64,000 bases of DNA from Trichoderma breve (lineage: Eukaryota > Ascomycota > Sordariomycetes > Hypocreales > Hypocreaceae): assembly GCF_028502605.1 (NCBI RefSeq), contig NC_079234.1, forward strand, positions 5,766,001 through 5,830,000, written 5' to 3'. The notes below the pieces were generated by a model. That model was not told where the DNA came from, searched no databases, and saw only the letters and a list, made by a program, of their open reading frames with translations. Position 1 is the stretch's first letter. Every line of letters begins with the position of its first letter. Below, in pieces: positions 36,311 to 45,813 of the stretch. The position numbers and the translations under genes are program-made.

Positions 36311-37147
36311 TCAATTAATATATTTGGAAATAAAAGCGAAACTATTTGCACTGCGTTCTCGCGTGAACCACAAAGCCGCACCAAGAACCATGATGCCAAT
36401 AGCATACTTCCCCACAATGATTGCAGCCATTCCTGTATACTTCCACAATCGAGCCCATGCGATCTTTCTAATTTCTTTTGTCTCGTTTGTTCTAGGGAAT
36501 TCGACGTTGGGCTCTTCACGACCCAGAAACCGGCACAGAGGTCCCCATCCCTCGTCAAGACGATATTCGAGAAGTCGCTCAGGCGGCACCAGCTCGCGGA
36601 TCTGACGATAGTGTTCAAAATACCTCTCTTTTGAATTTTTCCTGAGTTGGTGAACATCTCGGGCGTTAAAGAAACCCAGCATGATCTTTCGCATAGTATC
36701 ACCGGACCTAACCCCAGTAATAGGCTCAATGTACGAAAAGATGCGTGCTGGGAGGCTCCATAATGCGTAAATAGCAACATCTTCAACGCTGCGCCACCAC
36801 CTGTCATACTCTCGCTCGACAAGGACAACTTTGGCGTCTGGGTAAGCCTCAAGCAATTGCAGCGAAAAGAAGGACCCTAAATCCGTGACGGCATCGCATT
36901 CTCCAAACAGTTGGTCCCAGTCAGACCGCGTCCACGGCGGTGGAGGCTTCTTGCCAGGGTTCAACACCTGAGGGTAAGTGGCATCGGCGGCTTTCTCTAG
37001 TAGGACCCAATCTTGGTTGCGGTCCAACATTGTCAATCCATGATAAACATTTTGGTATCCGAGGATCTCGTAAGCCTTGGCCATAGACGCAGTGCCAGTG
37101 CGGATAAGAGCGAGGTGCAGAATCAAGGGACCACGAGGAGGATCCAT
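36311..37147 (-). CDS. Sulfotransferase-like protein (Sulfotransfer_4 type) with C-terminal membrane anchor
   Basis: Single exon, 278 aa from the ATG at 37147; an upstream ATG at 37201 would add 18 less typical residues. It opens with LIRTGTASMAKAYEILGYQN, the modified P-loop (RTGTxSmxxAlexLG) of fungal proteins often mislabelled as NAD-dependent epimerases but belonging to the P-loop sulfotransferase clan. It continues with CDAVTDLGSFFSLQLLEAYP, then DAKVVLVEREYDRWWRSVED, the second conserved block. A hydrophobic stretch near residues 247-266 (AAIIVGKYAIGIMVLGAALWF) is a likely tail anchor. The sulfate donor or acceptor is not shown by sequence. No clear tie to its neighbours. Confidence 0.8.
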   Translation of the reverse strand: MDPPRGPLILHLALIRTGTASMAKAYEILGYQNVYHGLTMLDRNQDWVLLEKAADATYPQVLNPGKKPPPPWTRSDWDQLFGECDAVTDLGSFFSLQLLEAYPDAKVVLVEREYDRWWRSVEDVAIYALWSLPARIFSYIEPITGVRSGDTMRKIMLGFFNARDVHQLRKNSKERYFEHYRQIRELVPPERLLEYRLDEGWGPLCRFLGREEPNVEFPRTNETKEIRKIAWARLWKYTGMAAIIVGKYAIGIMVLGAALWFTRERSANSFAFISKYIN

Positions 37148-38130
37148 GGCGAACAAAGCTGTGTACTTGTGTAGTGTCTGGCAGTGTAACTCGCCCTGCA
37201 ATAGTAAATGTAGTTGGTATAACCAGTCCAGGCGAATGGCTTCCTTTAATAGCGAGAATTCTTAGGTTCGTTAAGATTATCCGTCAGCTGACGTGGAATG
37301 AGTTTCGTACAGTAGTAAGTCAATAAGTCAACACTAGTTCGCAATCCTTCCACCGCTAGTAAAGACAAGAAACAATTTGTTGCAATCATGGAATGTAATC
37401 GTGGAAATATTGCAGGAGCTAGGTAACAAAAGAGATATCGTGGAGAATATATAAGTTAGTAGGTAATACCTCTACATCTTGTTTCAAATCACAAAGTTTT
37501 AACATTGGGCACATTAGCCCTCGTTCAAATCCACCTCACAAAAATAAATCAGAGAATTCGGCCTACGTATAGCGATAACTTCTCGTACCTTCACTGAGAT
37601 GGTAAAGTTGGTTAACTTAATAGTTTCTTGTCACAACTTCCCAAACTAAAGGATTTTCTTCTTCATTAGAAACATATCCAATTGACAGTTCTGGAGGTCG
37701 GCGCGTTTTCGAGCCTCCTAGTTGCTGATATGGTCGACCCCGCAAGTAGAGAAGGGGTAAGATGCGCCTCTTGGACACGCTATATACGCTACACGCTCTT
37801 CACGCGCTAAACACATCTGATGAGATTGGTTCTTTAGCTTTGCTTATTCCTTAGATCCCGCGTCGCCCCTGAGCTACGGCTATCGAATATTGATCGGGAG
37901 ATGGTAAAACGTTTTCGCAAGCTCAGGTTCCTGGGAAATAGCAACATATAAAAATGATATACCATACGATCTCGTAAATATTGTTGAGTCGAGTCACAAG
38001 TAGATTGTTCCTGCGTGCCCATCAGAAATACTAACATTGCAAATGTATCTCTATTCTAACCTCTTCAAGCTTCTTGCACGGATCGTACTAATTAAATAAA
38101 ATAGCGTCACATATACTACCATTTGAAGAA
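37148..38130. other. Intergenic region
   Basis: About 980 bp between two divergent genes. AT-rich stretches but no supportable gene. It contains the promoters of the sulfotransferase-like gene and the GFA-type gene. Confidence 0.45.
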
Positions 38131-38624
38131 ATGCTTATCCAGAGCGGTGGCTGCATCTGCGGCAAGATTCGCTACACTTACAATGCGGAACCGATAACAA
38201 AAGTCAGTATCTCTTTTTATTTCATCTCAAGGTCAGGAAGAGCCAAACTAAAGTTTTTTTTGGGGGGTCTCTATCATAGGTCCTTTGCCATTGCGATGAC
38301 TGTCGCAAGATCAGTGGTAGCAACTACAGCGTCAACTTTCTTGTCCCTGAGGCGGCATTCCAAGTAACTGTCGGTACGCCAAAAATCTTCAGTAAAGTTG
38401 CTGATTCAGGCGATATCATCAACAGCTACTTTTGCGGTGACTGCGGTAGCATGATATGGCGTGAGTCCGCCAACTGCGGGCCTAATAAAGTGGTCAAAGC
38501 CGGGACCTTGGATGACAGCGGCAAGATTATTTCTACTTCACTATTCGATGCAGAGGTGTTTACGCGCTCGAGGGTAGAGTGGGTGCAGCCAATAGCTGGT
38601 GCAAGCCAGAGGGTCGCAGAGTGA
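38131..38624 (+). CDS. GFA/CENP-V-type zinc-binding protein
   Basis: Two exons, 38131-38202 and 38280-38624, around a 77-nt intron (GTCAGT donor, CATAG acceptor), phase 0; 138 aa. Zinc ligands of the Mss4-like fold are visible: GGCICGKIRY (Cys8, Cys10), LCHCDDCRKISG (Cys27, 29, 32), and YFCGDCGSMIW. These give the usual Cys pattern of the glutathione-dependent formaldehyde-activating (GFA) family. Most fungal members have no proven substrate; a glutathione-linked or zinc-storage role is guesswork. The intron falls just before the CHC motif. Confidence 0.88.
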
Positions 38625-39046
38625 GTTATTATTCCAGGATTGATTGTATTACACAATGGGCGAGCTCTTATGTATTCATGAGTAAATAGGTAGTTTGTGA
38701 TAGACTCAAGAAGATGGTGGCGGTACTTATGAACAATCAGCAACACAAGTATTATAGTAGGTGGTAGATCAAATAACGTACATATACGGAGTAAATCTAA
38801 GACTTTAAACACAATACAATATAATTCTTTCTCTATTTGCTTTGTGATTGCTTTGTGAATTATAATTCGGACATCGTTCCGCAGATCGACCTGACCAAAT
38901 AAGAGATGCCGTGTGGCAGTGTGCCTCGCCAGCCAAGCTTCTTCCACCAAGATAAATATTCTAGGAATATAATGCAGAGTGAGTCTATATAGATATTATC
39001 TTTTTCTAGAGAAGCTGCTATATACAATATTTTCAAGGTTTTGATA
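38625..39046. other. Convergent 3' region
   Basis: Between the GFA gene and the MFS gene. An exact TACGGAGTA lies at 38786-38794. Antisense ORFs run across it, but none looks real. Confidence 0.4.
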
Positions 39047-40426
39047 TTATGTCTTATACATAAGGTTCGGTCCACTCCGCAACAATCGAACGCTGAGTAG
39101 CAGAACAGCACAGGCAGCAAGGCATGAGCCGCAAAACATCTGAACACCAAGATACGATCCAGTACTATTAATAATGGCCCCGCCGATTGGAGTTCCTATC
39201 AGCAACCCAATAGACTCAAGCGCAAAGCACATACCCAACCGAGTCCCAAGCTTGCGGAGATCCTGAGTGATCGTTATCAGGACTACCGGTATCAAGGATA
39301 CGAATCCTCCTGAGAAGAATCCATATAGCGCCGAAAGAGCAATAATTCCTGATGTGCTGTGTACAGCAGCCCAGCAATAGGCCAGAGTAGCCGTGATGGC
39401 CAACGCTGGAAAGAGCACGTTGAGTGACCCTGCGTGATCCGCGACAAAGTTTGGGCCAACCCGGCCAAATGTTGACGCAGCGTTCAATATTGCAATAAGA
39501 TAGAAGCCAAGGTTGACATCTACAATCCCGGTCTCGATTGCATAAGGCTGTACGTAAACTAGGAAGTTATAGAAGCCCAGGAAACCTAGGAAACACGCCA
39601 GGCAAAAGAGCGAGTATTGAGCTTCTTTGAACGCAGAAAGCTGCAGCAGTGCTCTTTTCTCTTGGGTTCGGAAACGCAATCGCATTACGCCAATGGAAAT
39701 AGCACAAGTTGCAAGAGAGAGAAAGCCAATAGTGCGGGTTGCCCAGGGGAATCCTATCTGGACTTCAAGTTGATGAAAAATGATGGGGAAAAGAACGCCC
39801 CCAATACTGCTTCCAGATGCGGCGATGCCATTTGCCAGAGCTCGATTATTCTTAAAGTATTGGGGTAAGATCGCAACCGATGGAACGAACAGGAAGCCGG
39901 CTCCGATTCCAACACAGATGCCCTGTGCCAGCATGATTTGATAATATTTCGTCGAGAGGCTCGTCATCATCGTTCCTAGAACAACCAGGAAGGTGCCAGT
40001 TGGTAACAGCGCGTAGAAATATCCTGCATCAAAGAGCGGACCACTGATCACTCCGACTACCATGAGCAGAGCTGACTGAATGGATCCGATCCAAGCAATC
40101 GCCGATGGTGACATGTGCGACAAAATTTGTTGTTCATAGTACGTCTCGAAGACTCCAAAAGCGTTAATAATTCCCCTAGACATGAACTTATGAGCCAAAT
40201 TCATCGTTCTAAGCCAAATATATGGCAATGCAACAACAGGTATGGAACCATACCATGAATTGAAATAGAGGAAAAAAGAACCGAGAACTTGGAGCCAAGC
40301 CGTGACGCCGGTGTCGTAATCATCCTTTGTATTATCATATCCATCTTTTGGTGGCATTGTTACTTCGTTTTCGCTTGAGCCAGCATAGTTAGGGCTCTCT
40401 TTGCAGTCGAGACGAGTTTCGTTCAT
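39047..40426 (-). CDS. MFS transporter, monocarboxylate (MCH) type
   Basis: Two exons, 40426-40254 and 40175-39047, if the 78-nt GT-AG segment at 40176-40253 is an intron; 433 aa. That segment has no stop and is a multiple of three, so retaining it still gives an open frame of 459 aa. Splicing restores the family sequence FLYFNSWGIINAFGVFETYY, whereas retention inserts an unusual block. Twelve hydrophobic segments are discernible, with GIGAGFLFVPSVAILPQYF and the MCT-typical NGIAASGSSIGGVLFPIIF. Fungal members carry monocarboxylates, riboflavin or pathway products; the substrate is unknown. The N-terminal 40 residues are hydrophilic and cytosolic. Confidence 0.88.
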   Translation of the reverse strand: MNETRLDCKESPNYAGSSENEVTMPPKDGYDNTKDDYDTGVTAWLQVLGSFFLYFNSWYGSIPVVALPYIWLRTMNLAHKFMSRGIINAFGVFETYYEQQILSHMSPSAIAWIGSIQSALLMVVGVISGPLFDAGYFYALLPTGTFLVVLGTMMTSLSTKYYQIMLAQGICVGIGAGFLFVPSVAILPQYFKNNRALANGIAASGSSIGGVLFPIIFHQLEVQIGFPWATRTIGFLSLATCAISIGVMRLRFRTQEKRALLQLSAFKEAQYSLFCLACFLGFLGFYNFLVYVQPYAIETGIVDVNLGFYLIAILNAASTFGRVGPNFVADHAGSLNVLFPALAITATLAYCWAAVHSTSGIIALSALYGFFSGGFVSLIPVVLITITQDLRKLGTRLGMCFALESIGLLIGTPIGGAIINSTGSYLGVQMFCGSCLAACAVLLLSVRLLRSGPNLMYKT

Positions 40427-41372
40427 ATTAGATCGATTTAGATTAGGACGGGGTGGTTGGTTTGCGTTGTCCGGTAGCTGAGTTCCAAACTTGATGTTTC
40501 ATACGTGTGAAGTGAATGATACAACCACTTTTCTGGTAGAAATAAAGTCATGGAATTAAAGTGAATCTAGGGGTTTTTTGATGCAATCTTGCAAAATCCT
40601 TGCTCTGGCATTTCTACGACTGTGGCGAGTAGGAAAATAGAAGTGGAGTTTCTTCGCAGCATACGCTCCTCTTGCAAGTCCGTGTGTGGCGTGTACGGCG
40701 GCCCCGGCCTGAATATGCCGATTTGGCACTCGTATCTTAAACCGTATTTGTAAAATGTTAAACGTTGGGGATATGTAGTTGTCGGCCTAGGACATTTATT
40801 ACTGGGATACCTATGCACTGGTGTATTCTTGGTATGCTCTGCAATCCTATTCCCATGAAAGTAAGATCTCCCCCAAGATGAAGCATTTCATGGCCAGTCT
40901 AGAGCTTGCTGGTATGAGCAATTGTGTAAGATCTAGCCCAACAGCAAATTCAATGATTGAAGAGAACTGCCCACTTGAAAATATTGCTAGAACTGGAATA
41001 GCATACTTGCGTTTACGGTATTGCTTCCCAAATATCAACTGCCTGGATATCAGCGCCGGCGCCGAGTGTGAATCGTGCACAGTGTCAGTCCACGCAGTCA
41101 CTATAAACAAAGGCGTCTAGTCATGCAATAGGCGTCCAATTTGCCTGCAGAGCGACAGAAGCTAACCTTTTCCCTCTTTAGATCAACATCTATTCTCCAC
41201 TCCGAGCCCTTGTTTGACAACTCAACAGCAAGTAGGGCGTACTCGACAACTTCTCACCCAAAAAGAGTAGTAATTACCCATGCACTAATACGACCTTGCC
41301 GGTATATATTCTCAGATTCATTCTCCATCGTTTGTGTTTTACGAGCTTTACCATTCTAGGAAATCTATCACT
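40427..41372. other. Intergenic region
   Basis: About 950 bp between divergent genes. ORFs on both strands at 40821-41120 have no family features. Nothing else seen. Confidence 0.4.
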
Positions 41373-41986
41373 ATGTCTTCCCTGCCGTTAGTCAGGTACG
41401 CTCGTCTCGAAGGTACTTTCAAATCCTTGACAAGTTGAAGACTTTGAGGTTAATGTTTTCAGATGTTTCCCTCATTTTGCGATTTATTCGAGAAGCAGCA
41501 GAAGAACAAGCCCCTGGGGCTAAAGTAGCCGCAACTGAGGACAGTCTCTCAAAGACACTGCACTTCGGGCCGCCCTCAGAATCAAGGGCAGAGACAGGCA
41601 CTCGGTTTGCATGGGCGCTACTCATCTATTCCCCCGACGAGCAGCCTGCTGGGCTGTTGATTTATTATCATAATTACTCGACATGGATGGCTGCGCCGGG
41701 TGTCTGTTTGGAGGAATTGTATGTTGTACCGGAATATCGGCGTCTGGGCTATGCGCAAATCCTGATTGAGACCATGGCGTCTGCAGCGGAAGCAGCAGGT
41801 TGTATCAAAATGGACTGGGTCTGCCTTTTGGATAATAAGAGAGCACTAAGGTTCTATGAAAAATTGGAGGCAAAACGAATGGAGGATTGGGTCGTCTTAA
41901 AGGTTGATAAAGCCAGCACGGAAAAGCTGGCCGCTAGAGGGAAGCAGTCCGGTCTGTGCCCTGAAATAAATGGTACAAATATCTGA
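41373..41986 (+). CDS. GNAT acetyltransferase, diamine/spermidine N1-acetyltransferase-like
   Basis: Two exons, 41373-41412 and 41463-41986, around a 50-nt intron; codon G|AT keeps frame; 187 aa. Splicing gives VRYARLEDVSLILRFIREAA, the typical first helix of the SSAT-like GNAT branch. LEELYVVPEYRRLGYAQILI is motif A (R-x-x-G-x-A/G) for acetyl-CoA, and the C-terminal WVCLLDNKRALRFYEKLEAK is the 'N-x-x-A-x-x-F-Y-x-x-x-G' end. An ORF-only call would start at 41435 with the wrong N-terminus. Members acetylate polyamines, thialysine or similar amines. Confidence 0.85.
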
Positions 41987-42564
41987 TAATTGACGAACAG
42001 AGTAAAACTCATCATGTTTCATAAAATGTATAAATCGACAACGTTTTGCATCTCAGAGTATGGATCCCAGGAGTCGGGGTACACAGTAGTTCGACATCTT
42101 GACAACTATCTGACTCGACCGCTTTCAACTCCCTGTGTAAACCCAACCATTTCTCCCCCTCTATGTAGTAGGCGACTTATTTCTTCACTGGTATACGGGT
42201 CGCTAGAGAAACCATAACAAGGCAATATCCAGTCATGTTCAGAATACACGACCATGTCACGTCTTATCCTTGAATAACTACACAAAGCGCTCTGGTGGAG
42301 CTGACGTAGGAAGAGGCTTGTGACTGTGGGGGCGCGGGGTTCAACATTGTCGCTCTAAGGTGGCGAGTCATGGACCAAGAATGAGCAAGCCACGGCTGAA
42401 TATGTATACTCTGTATGGGGCGTCTAGCCTTTGGCCGTGTCACGCCGTAGACGCCGTAGACGCCCTATGCTTGCTTCGTCTTCACTTCACTACGAAGACA
42501 CGGAAAGCTGTCTTGGGTCCAGTTCGTACGGAATCAATGTTCACTGCCTCTATAATCAGCAGAC
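41987..42564. other. Intergenic region
   Basis: Upstream region of the Zn2Cys6 gene. A short 9-bp tandem, CGCCGTAGACGCCGTAGACGCC, lies near 42444-42465. No gene seen. Confidence 0.4.
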
Positions 42565-44370
42565 ATGGATCTCCCTGACCTCTACGACCTGGTTGATATT
42601 GAAGGGAGCTTAGAACTACCGTCTGAGTGTGACGCATTCTTACCACTTCCGCAAACCACTGCCTCCCCGGCGACTCACCAAACTCTAGCAATTGGTACCG
42701 GCACTTTCGAACCTCCAGCCCTTCGGTCAGATACTTGGGCTTCGGAGCAAGATGCGACTCCGCGACAACGACAGAGACGTTATGCTCCGCGAAGCCGTCA
42801 AGGTTGCCTCACCTGCCGTGCTCGCCGGAAGCGCTGTGATATCCAACATCCCGTTTGTCGCACTTGTACTCGTGTCAATGCAGAATGCCGATGGCCAGAG
42901 AAGCTTCAGGTTACAGGTTTTAACAGCGGAGACAAATCTCTAAAGAACCAGAATAAGGCCACTGCGATCCACTCAAATTCAGAAGCACTCAGTACACAAA
43001 CCAACAACGTTAACGTTGGTTCAGCAACAGATGCATATCTTACAGCATCGATAATTACAAATGGAAATGGAAGCATACCAAGAAGTTTGGCCGCCGAAAC
43101 TATGTTTGCGCGTCAGCTCAGCCCTACTGAAGCTTCTCGTGAGCGGTATCTGTTGACGTACTATATACATACGTTCATCCCTCAAGTTACCCTTGTCCAG
43201 TCGCCATCTAATTTCTTCACATCGCTGTACATTCCTATGGCATTCCACTATAGCGGTGTTATGGATGCAATCATCGCTTCCTCTGCAGCTCATCTTGCAA
43301 AGTCGGTTCATGGATCAGACAAGATAAAAGAACTCAATTCCGTGGCCATCCGCCGCCAGCAGCTGGCGCGTGAGTTCGTTACAGAGCATACGACATGCCC
43401 CAAGAGCTCTGGGTGGGAAGAATGCAAACTTGAAGTTGTTGTAGTCCTCTTGCTACTGATTGGGTTGGAATCTCAAACAGGAGGTCGGAGTATGAGATGG
43501 ATGCAGCGGGTTAATTGCGTACGGCAATTGCTTCAAACCTACCCAACAACCGCAACAAAAACGTGGAGCGCGTGGGAGGCTGAGTGTGTTCATAGGCACT
43601 TCCTATATCATGATGTAATGTCTCTCATCATGGAGGATGTGTTAGACCCAGAGACGCAAGCAGATTTGTCAAAGAGAAGCGGTCCTTTCAGCGACTGTGC
43701 TGCGACTCTTTCGGTACCCCGAACGCAAGATCTGTCGGGGCAGGAAGTCGTAACAAAATCCATAAGCCCGTCAGAATTTCATCAGTACGGAAGCGCGCCT
43801 CAAGGTGTCGACTGTCTGCTTGGCTTGTCCAAGGATTTGTTCAGCACCATTACCCAGCTGAGGCGTCTACCAAGTCGAGATTCTGAGCTCATCGACATGG
43901 AAGCGCCAGCGTTTCTCAAAATCGAAACTGATCTTACTAACTGGCAGTACGATCATGCAATAGCATCGGCATTGGACTTCAACACTCGTTTAGATCTGAT
44001 TGCACTTTCCGAATGTCATCGTCTTACCGCACTAATTCTCCTCTATCGACGATATCCCAGTCGATCGTATTGTTTGCCACATTTGGCGTCGCAGGTCATA
44101 GGTGTTCTTTCCAGAATAACTCCAAGCAGTGCAGTGATCTCTGCTTTGACTCCGGTTCTATTTTTGGCTGGCGCCGAACTGAACTCCGAGGTGGAGATGG
44201 CATTATGCGCAGCAAGGCTCAAGAGTATCAGGGAGGCCAACAAGATGATGAACATAGCCGCTGTAGAAGAAATTCTTCGAGTTATTTGGGAAGAGCGATT
44301 GCAGAAGAAGGGTCGGGCAGACTGGCTGGAGATTCTGCGAACTCGGCGATGGACTTTGAGCCTGGGATAA
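42565..44370 (+). CDS. Zn2Cys6 fungal transcription factor
   Basis: Single exon, 601 aa. The zinc cluster is GCLTCRARRKRCDIQHPVCR then TCTRVNAEC, using Cys81, 84, 91, 98, 101 and 108. The ARRKRCD core is typical of the Fungal_Zn_clus/Fungal_trans_2 class. After a linker comes YIHTFIPQVTLVQSPSNFFT, then the Fungal_trans_2-like helical region with ASSAAHLAKSVHGSDKIKEL, through to about 595. No introns are needed, unlike the regulator at 33125. The N-terminal 75 residues are acidic. Possible targets are the MFS and GNAT genes nearby, but nothing in the sequence shows it. Confidence 0.92.
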   Translation: MDLPDLYDLVDIEGSLELPSECDAFLPLPQTTASPATHQTLAIGTGTFEPPALRSDTWASEQDATPRQRQRRYAPRSRQGCLTCRARRKRCDIQHPVCRTCTRVNAECRWPEKLQVTGFNSGDKSLKNQNKATAIHSNSEALSTQTNNVNVGSATDAYLTASIITNGNGSIPRSLAAETMFARQLSPTEASRERYLLTYYIHTFIPQVTLVQSPSNFFTSLYIPMAFHYSGVMDAIIASSAAHLAKSVHGSDKIKELNSVAIRRQQLAREFVTEHTTCPKSSGWEECKLEVVVVLLLLIGLESQTGGRSMRWMQRVNCVRQLLQTYPTTATKTWSAWEAECVHRHFLYHDVMSLIMEDVLDPETQADLSKRSGPFSDCAATLSVPRTQDLSGQEVVTKSISPSEFHQYGSAPQGVDCLLGLSKDLFSTITQLRRLPSRDSELIDMEAPAFLKIETDLTNWQYDHAIASALDFNTRLDLIALSECHRLTALILLYRRYPSRSYCLPHLASQVIGVLSRITPSSAVISALTPVLFLAGAELNSEVEMALCAARLKSIREANKMMNIAAVEEILRVIWEERLQKKGRADWLEILRTRRWTLSLG

Positions 44371-45813
44371 TGTTCATGATTTTACTGATAACTACAATTT
44401 GAATGCTTGCGACGACGATGTCATGCTCGAGTTTAGTGTGGGCTGTTTTGCCTTCGGGGACTAGATATAATCCATTATGGCTGCATCTCGAGACCTTCAC
44501 AACTGACAACCTCTATATTGGTTATCAGGATTTTACCGCTTTCTTTCTACAACCACTCTTTCAGTGTTATCGAGAAGTATTGTGATAGGACTGCAGGAGC
44601 CCCTGAGGTTCCTTATACCCAATAGGTTTCATTAAACTACATTACATGATTTTTTCCCTTCTTATCTTGAATAACTGCCGTATAGCCTATACCATAGATG
44701 CAGGCCGCTAGGAAGAACAAAAAAATCGTTCAACCAAGGAGCTCAGCACTCAGAGAGATAAGCTGACTCCGAGTAGCGCCTAAGCTGGCAGCGCAAAGTA
44801 GCCCTACACTTGTATCTCAAGCCGCGCATCAGATAATCACAGAAACGTTAGGAGTTGCGACCGTAACTATATTCATCACGATCTAGTTGACCATTGAACG
44901 CTAATAATTGGCAGAGAAACTGGAAACGCCTGATCGAAGTGTTCTTCATCTTGCAAATCATCTAAGTATTTGCGCTCCATCAGCAACATCACATCTCATC
45001 ACGGTAGTACGGCATGCGAAAACAGGGAGTATTGCGACATTTTTTTGATCAATTTGCCAAAAAAGGCAGCTCTTTGTTTTGTTGGATTGTGCCTCAAAGT
45101 CTGAGTCCTGCAACGAACATACTATAGCAAAGATTATATGGTATTTCACTAAGATGCATCGCATACCCATTTGAATCAGAATACTATGAGATATATTCAT
45201 CTCTAAAAATTCTTTGTACTACATCTGCCTCTATGATTGCTGATGAAATTCGTAATTTTCTTGGTTTTCTATGAGAAGTTTCGTTGCATTGTCGCCCTAG
45301 TCAGCAATACGAAATAATATGTCAACAATCCACCAACGCAGGTACTGCTTTTAGCGCCATCCCACATGGATCTTCAATAGAAACCTCAATTCAAATTATT
45401 AGCCTGATAATCATACGCCTGCGTACAGGTATTCTCTCTTAGTATATAAAGATCATAGACAAATAAGACGTTAAGTAACAAAACCGCTATTATAATCTTG
45501 TTGTATTACGCTTTCAATCAAGGCAGACCGCGATAGAGGTTACGAACGTCAACAACGGTTCCTTATTGAATAAACTAGGGTAGGATAGAATCTGTGCCCA
45601 CCCTTTGTCGAAATTGGAAGCTCGTCAGCTTGACCATGCCAGCATGCGGAGAGAAAATCGGATGAGACGTTCCTAACTTGGCAGGCGCAAATAATCATCA
45701 GGGAGGTATTGAGCATAGATATAAAGTAGACGAATGGGTTTGCACAAAAACAGTGGTTGTGTTTCTGCTGTTCGCCCAAAGCGAAACCATTTAAACCCTC
45801 TTCTGAAGATCAA
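44371..45813. other. Large intergenic region
   Basis: About 1.4 kb with no supportable gene on either strand. AT-rich from 45180 to 45560. The last few hundred bases are the promoter side of the subtilase gene. Confidence 0.45.
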
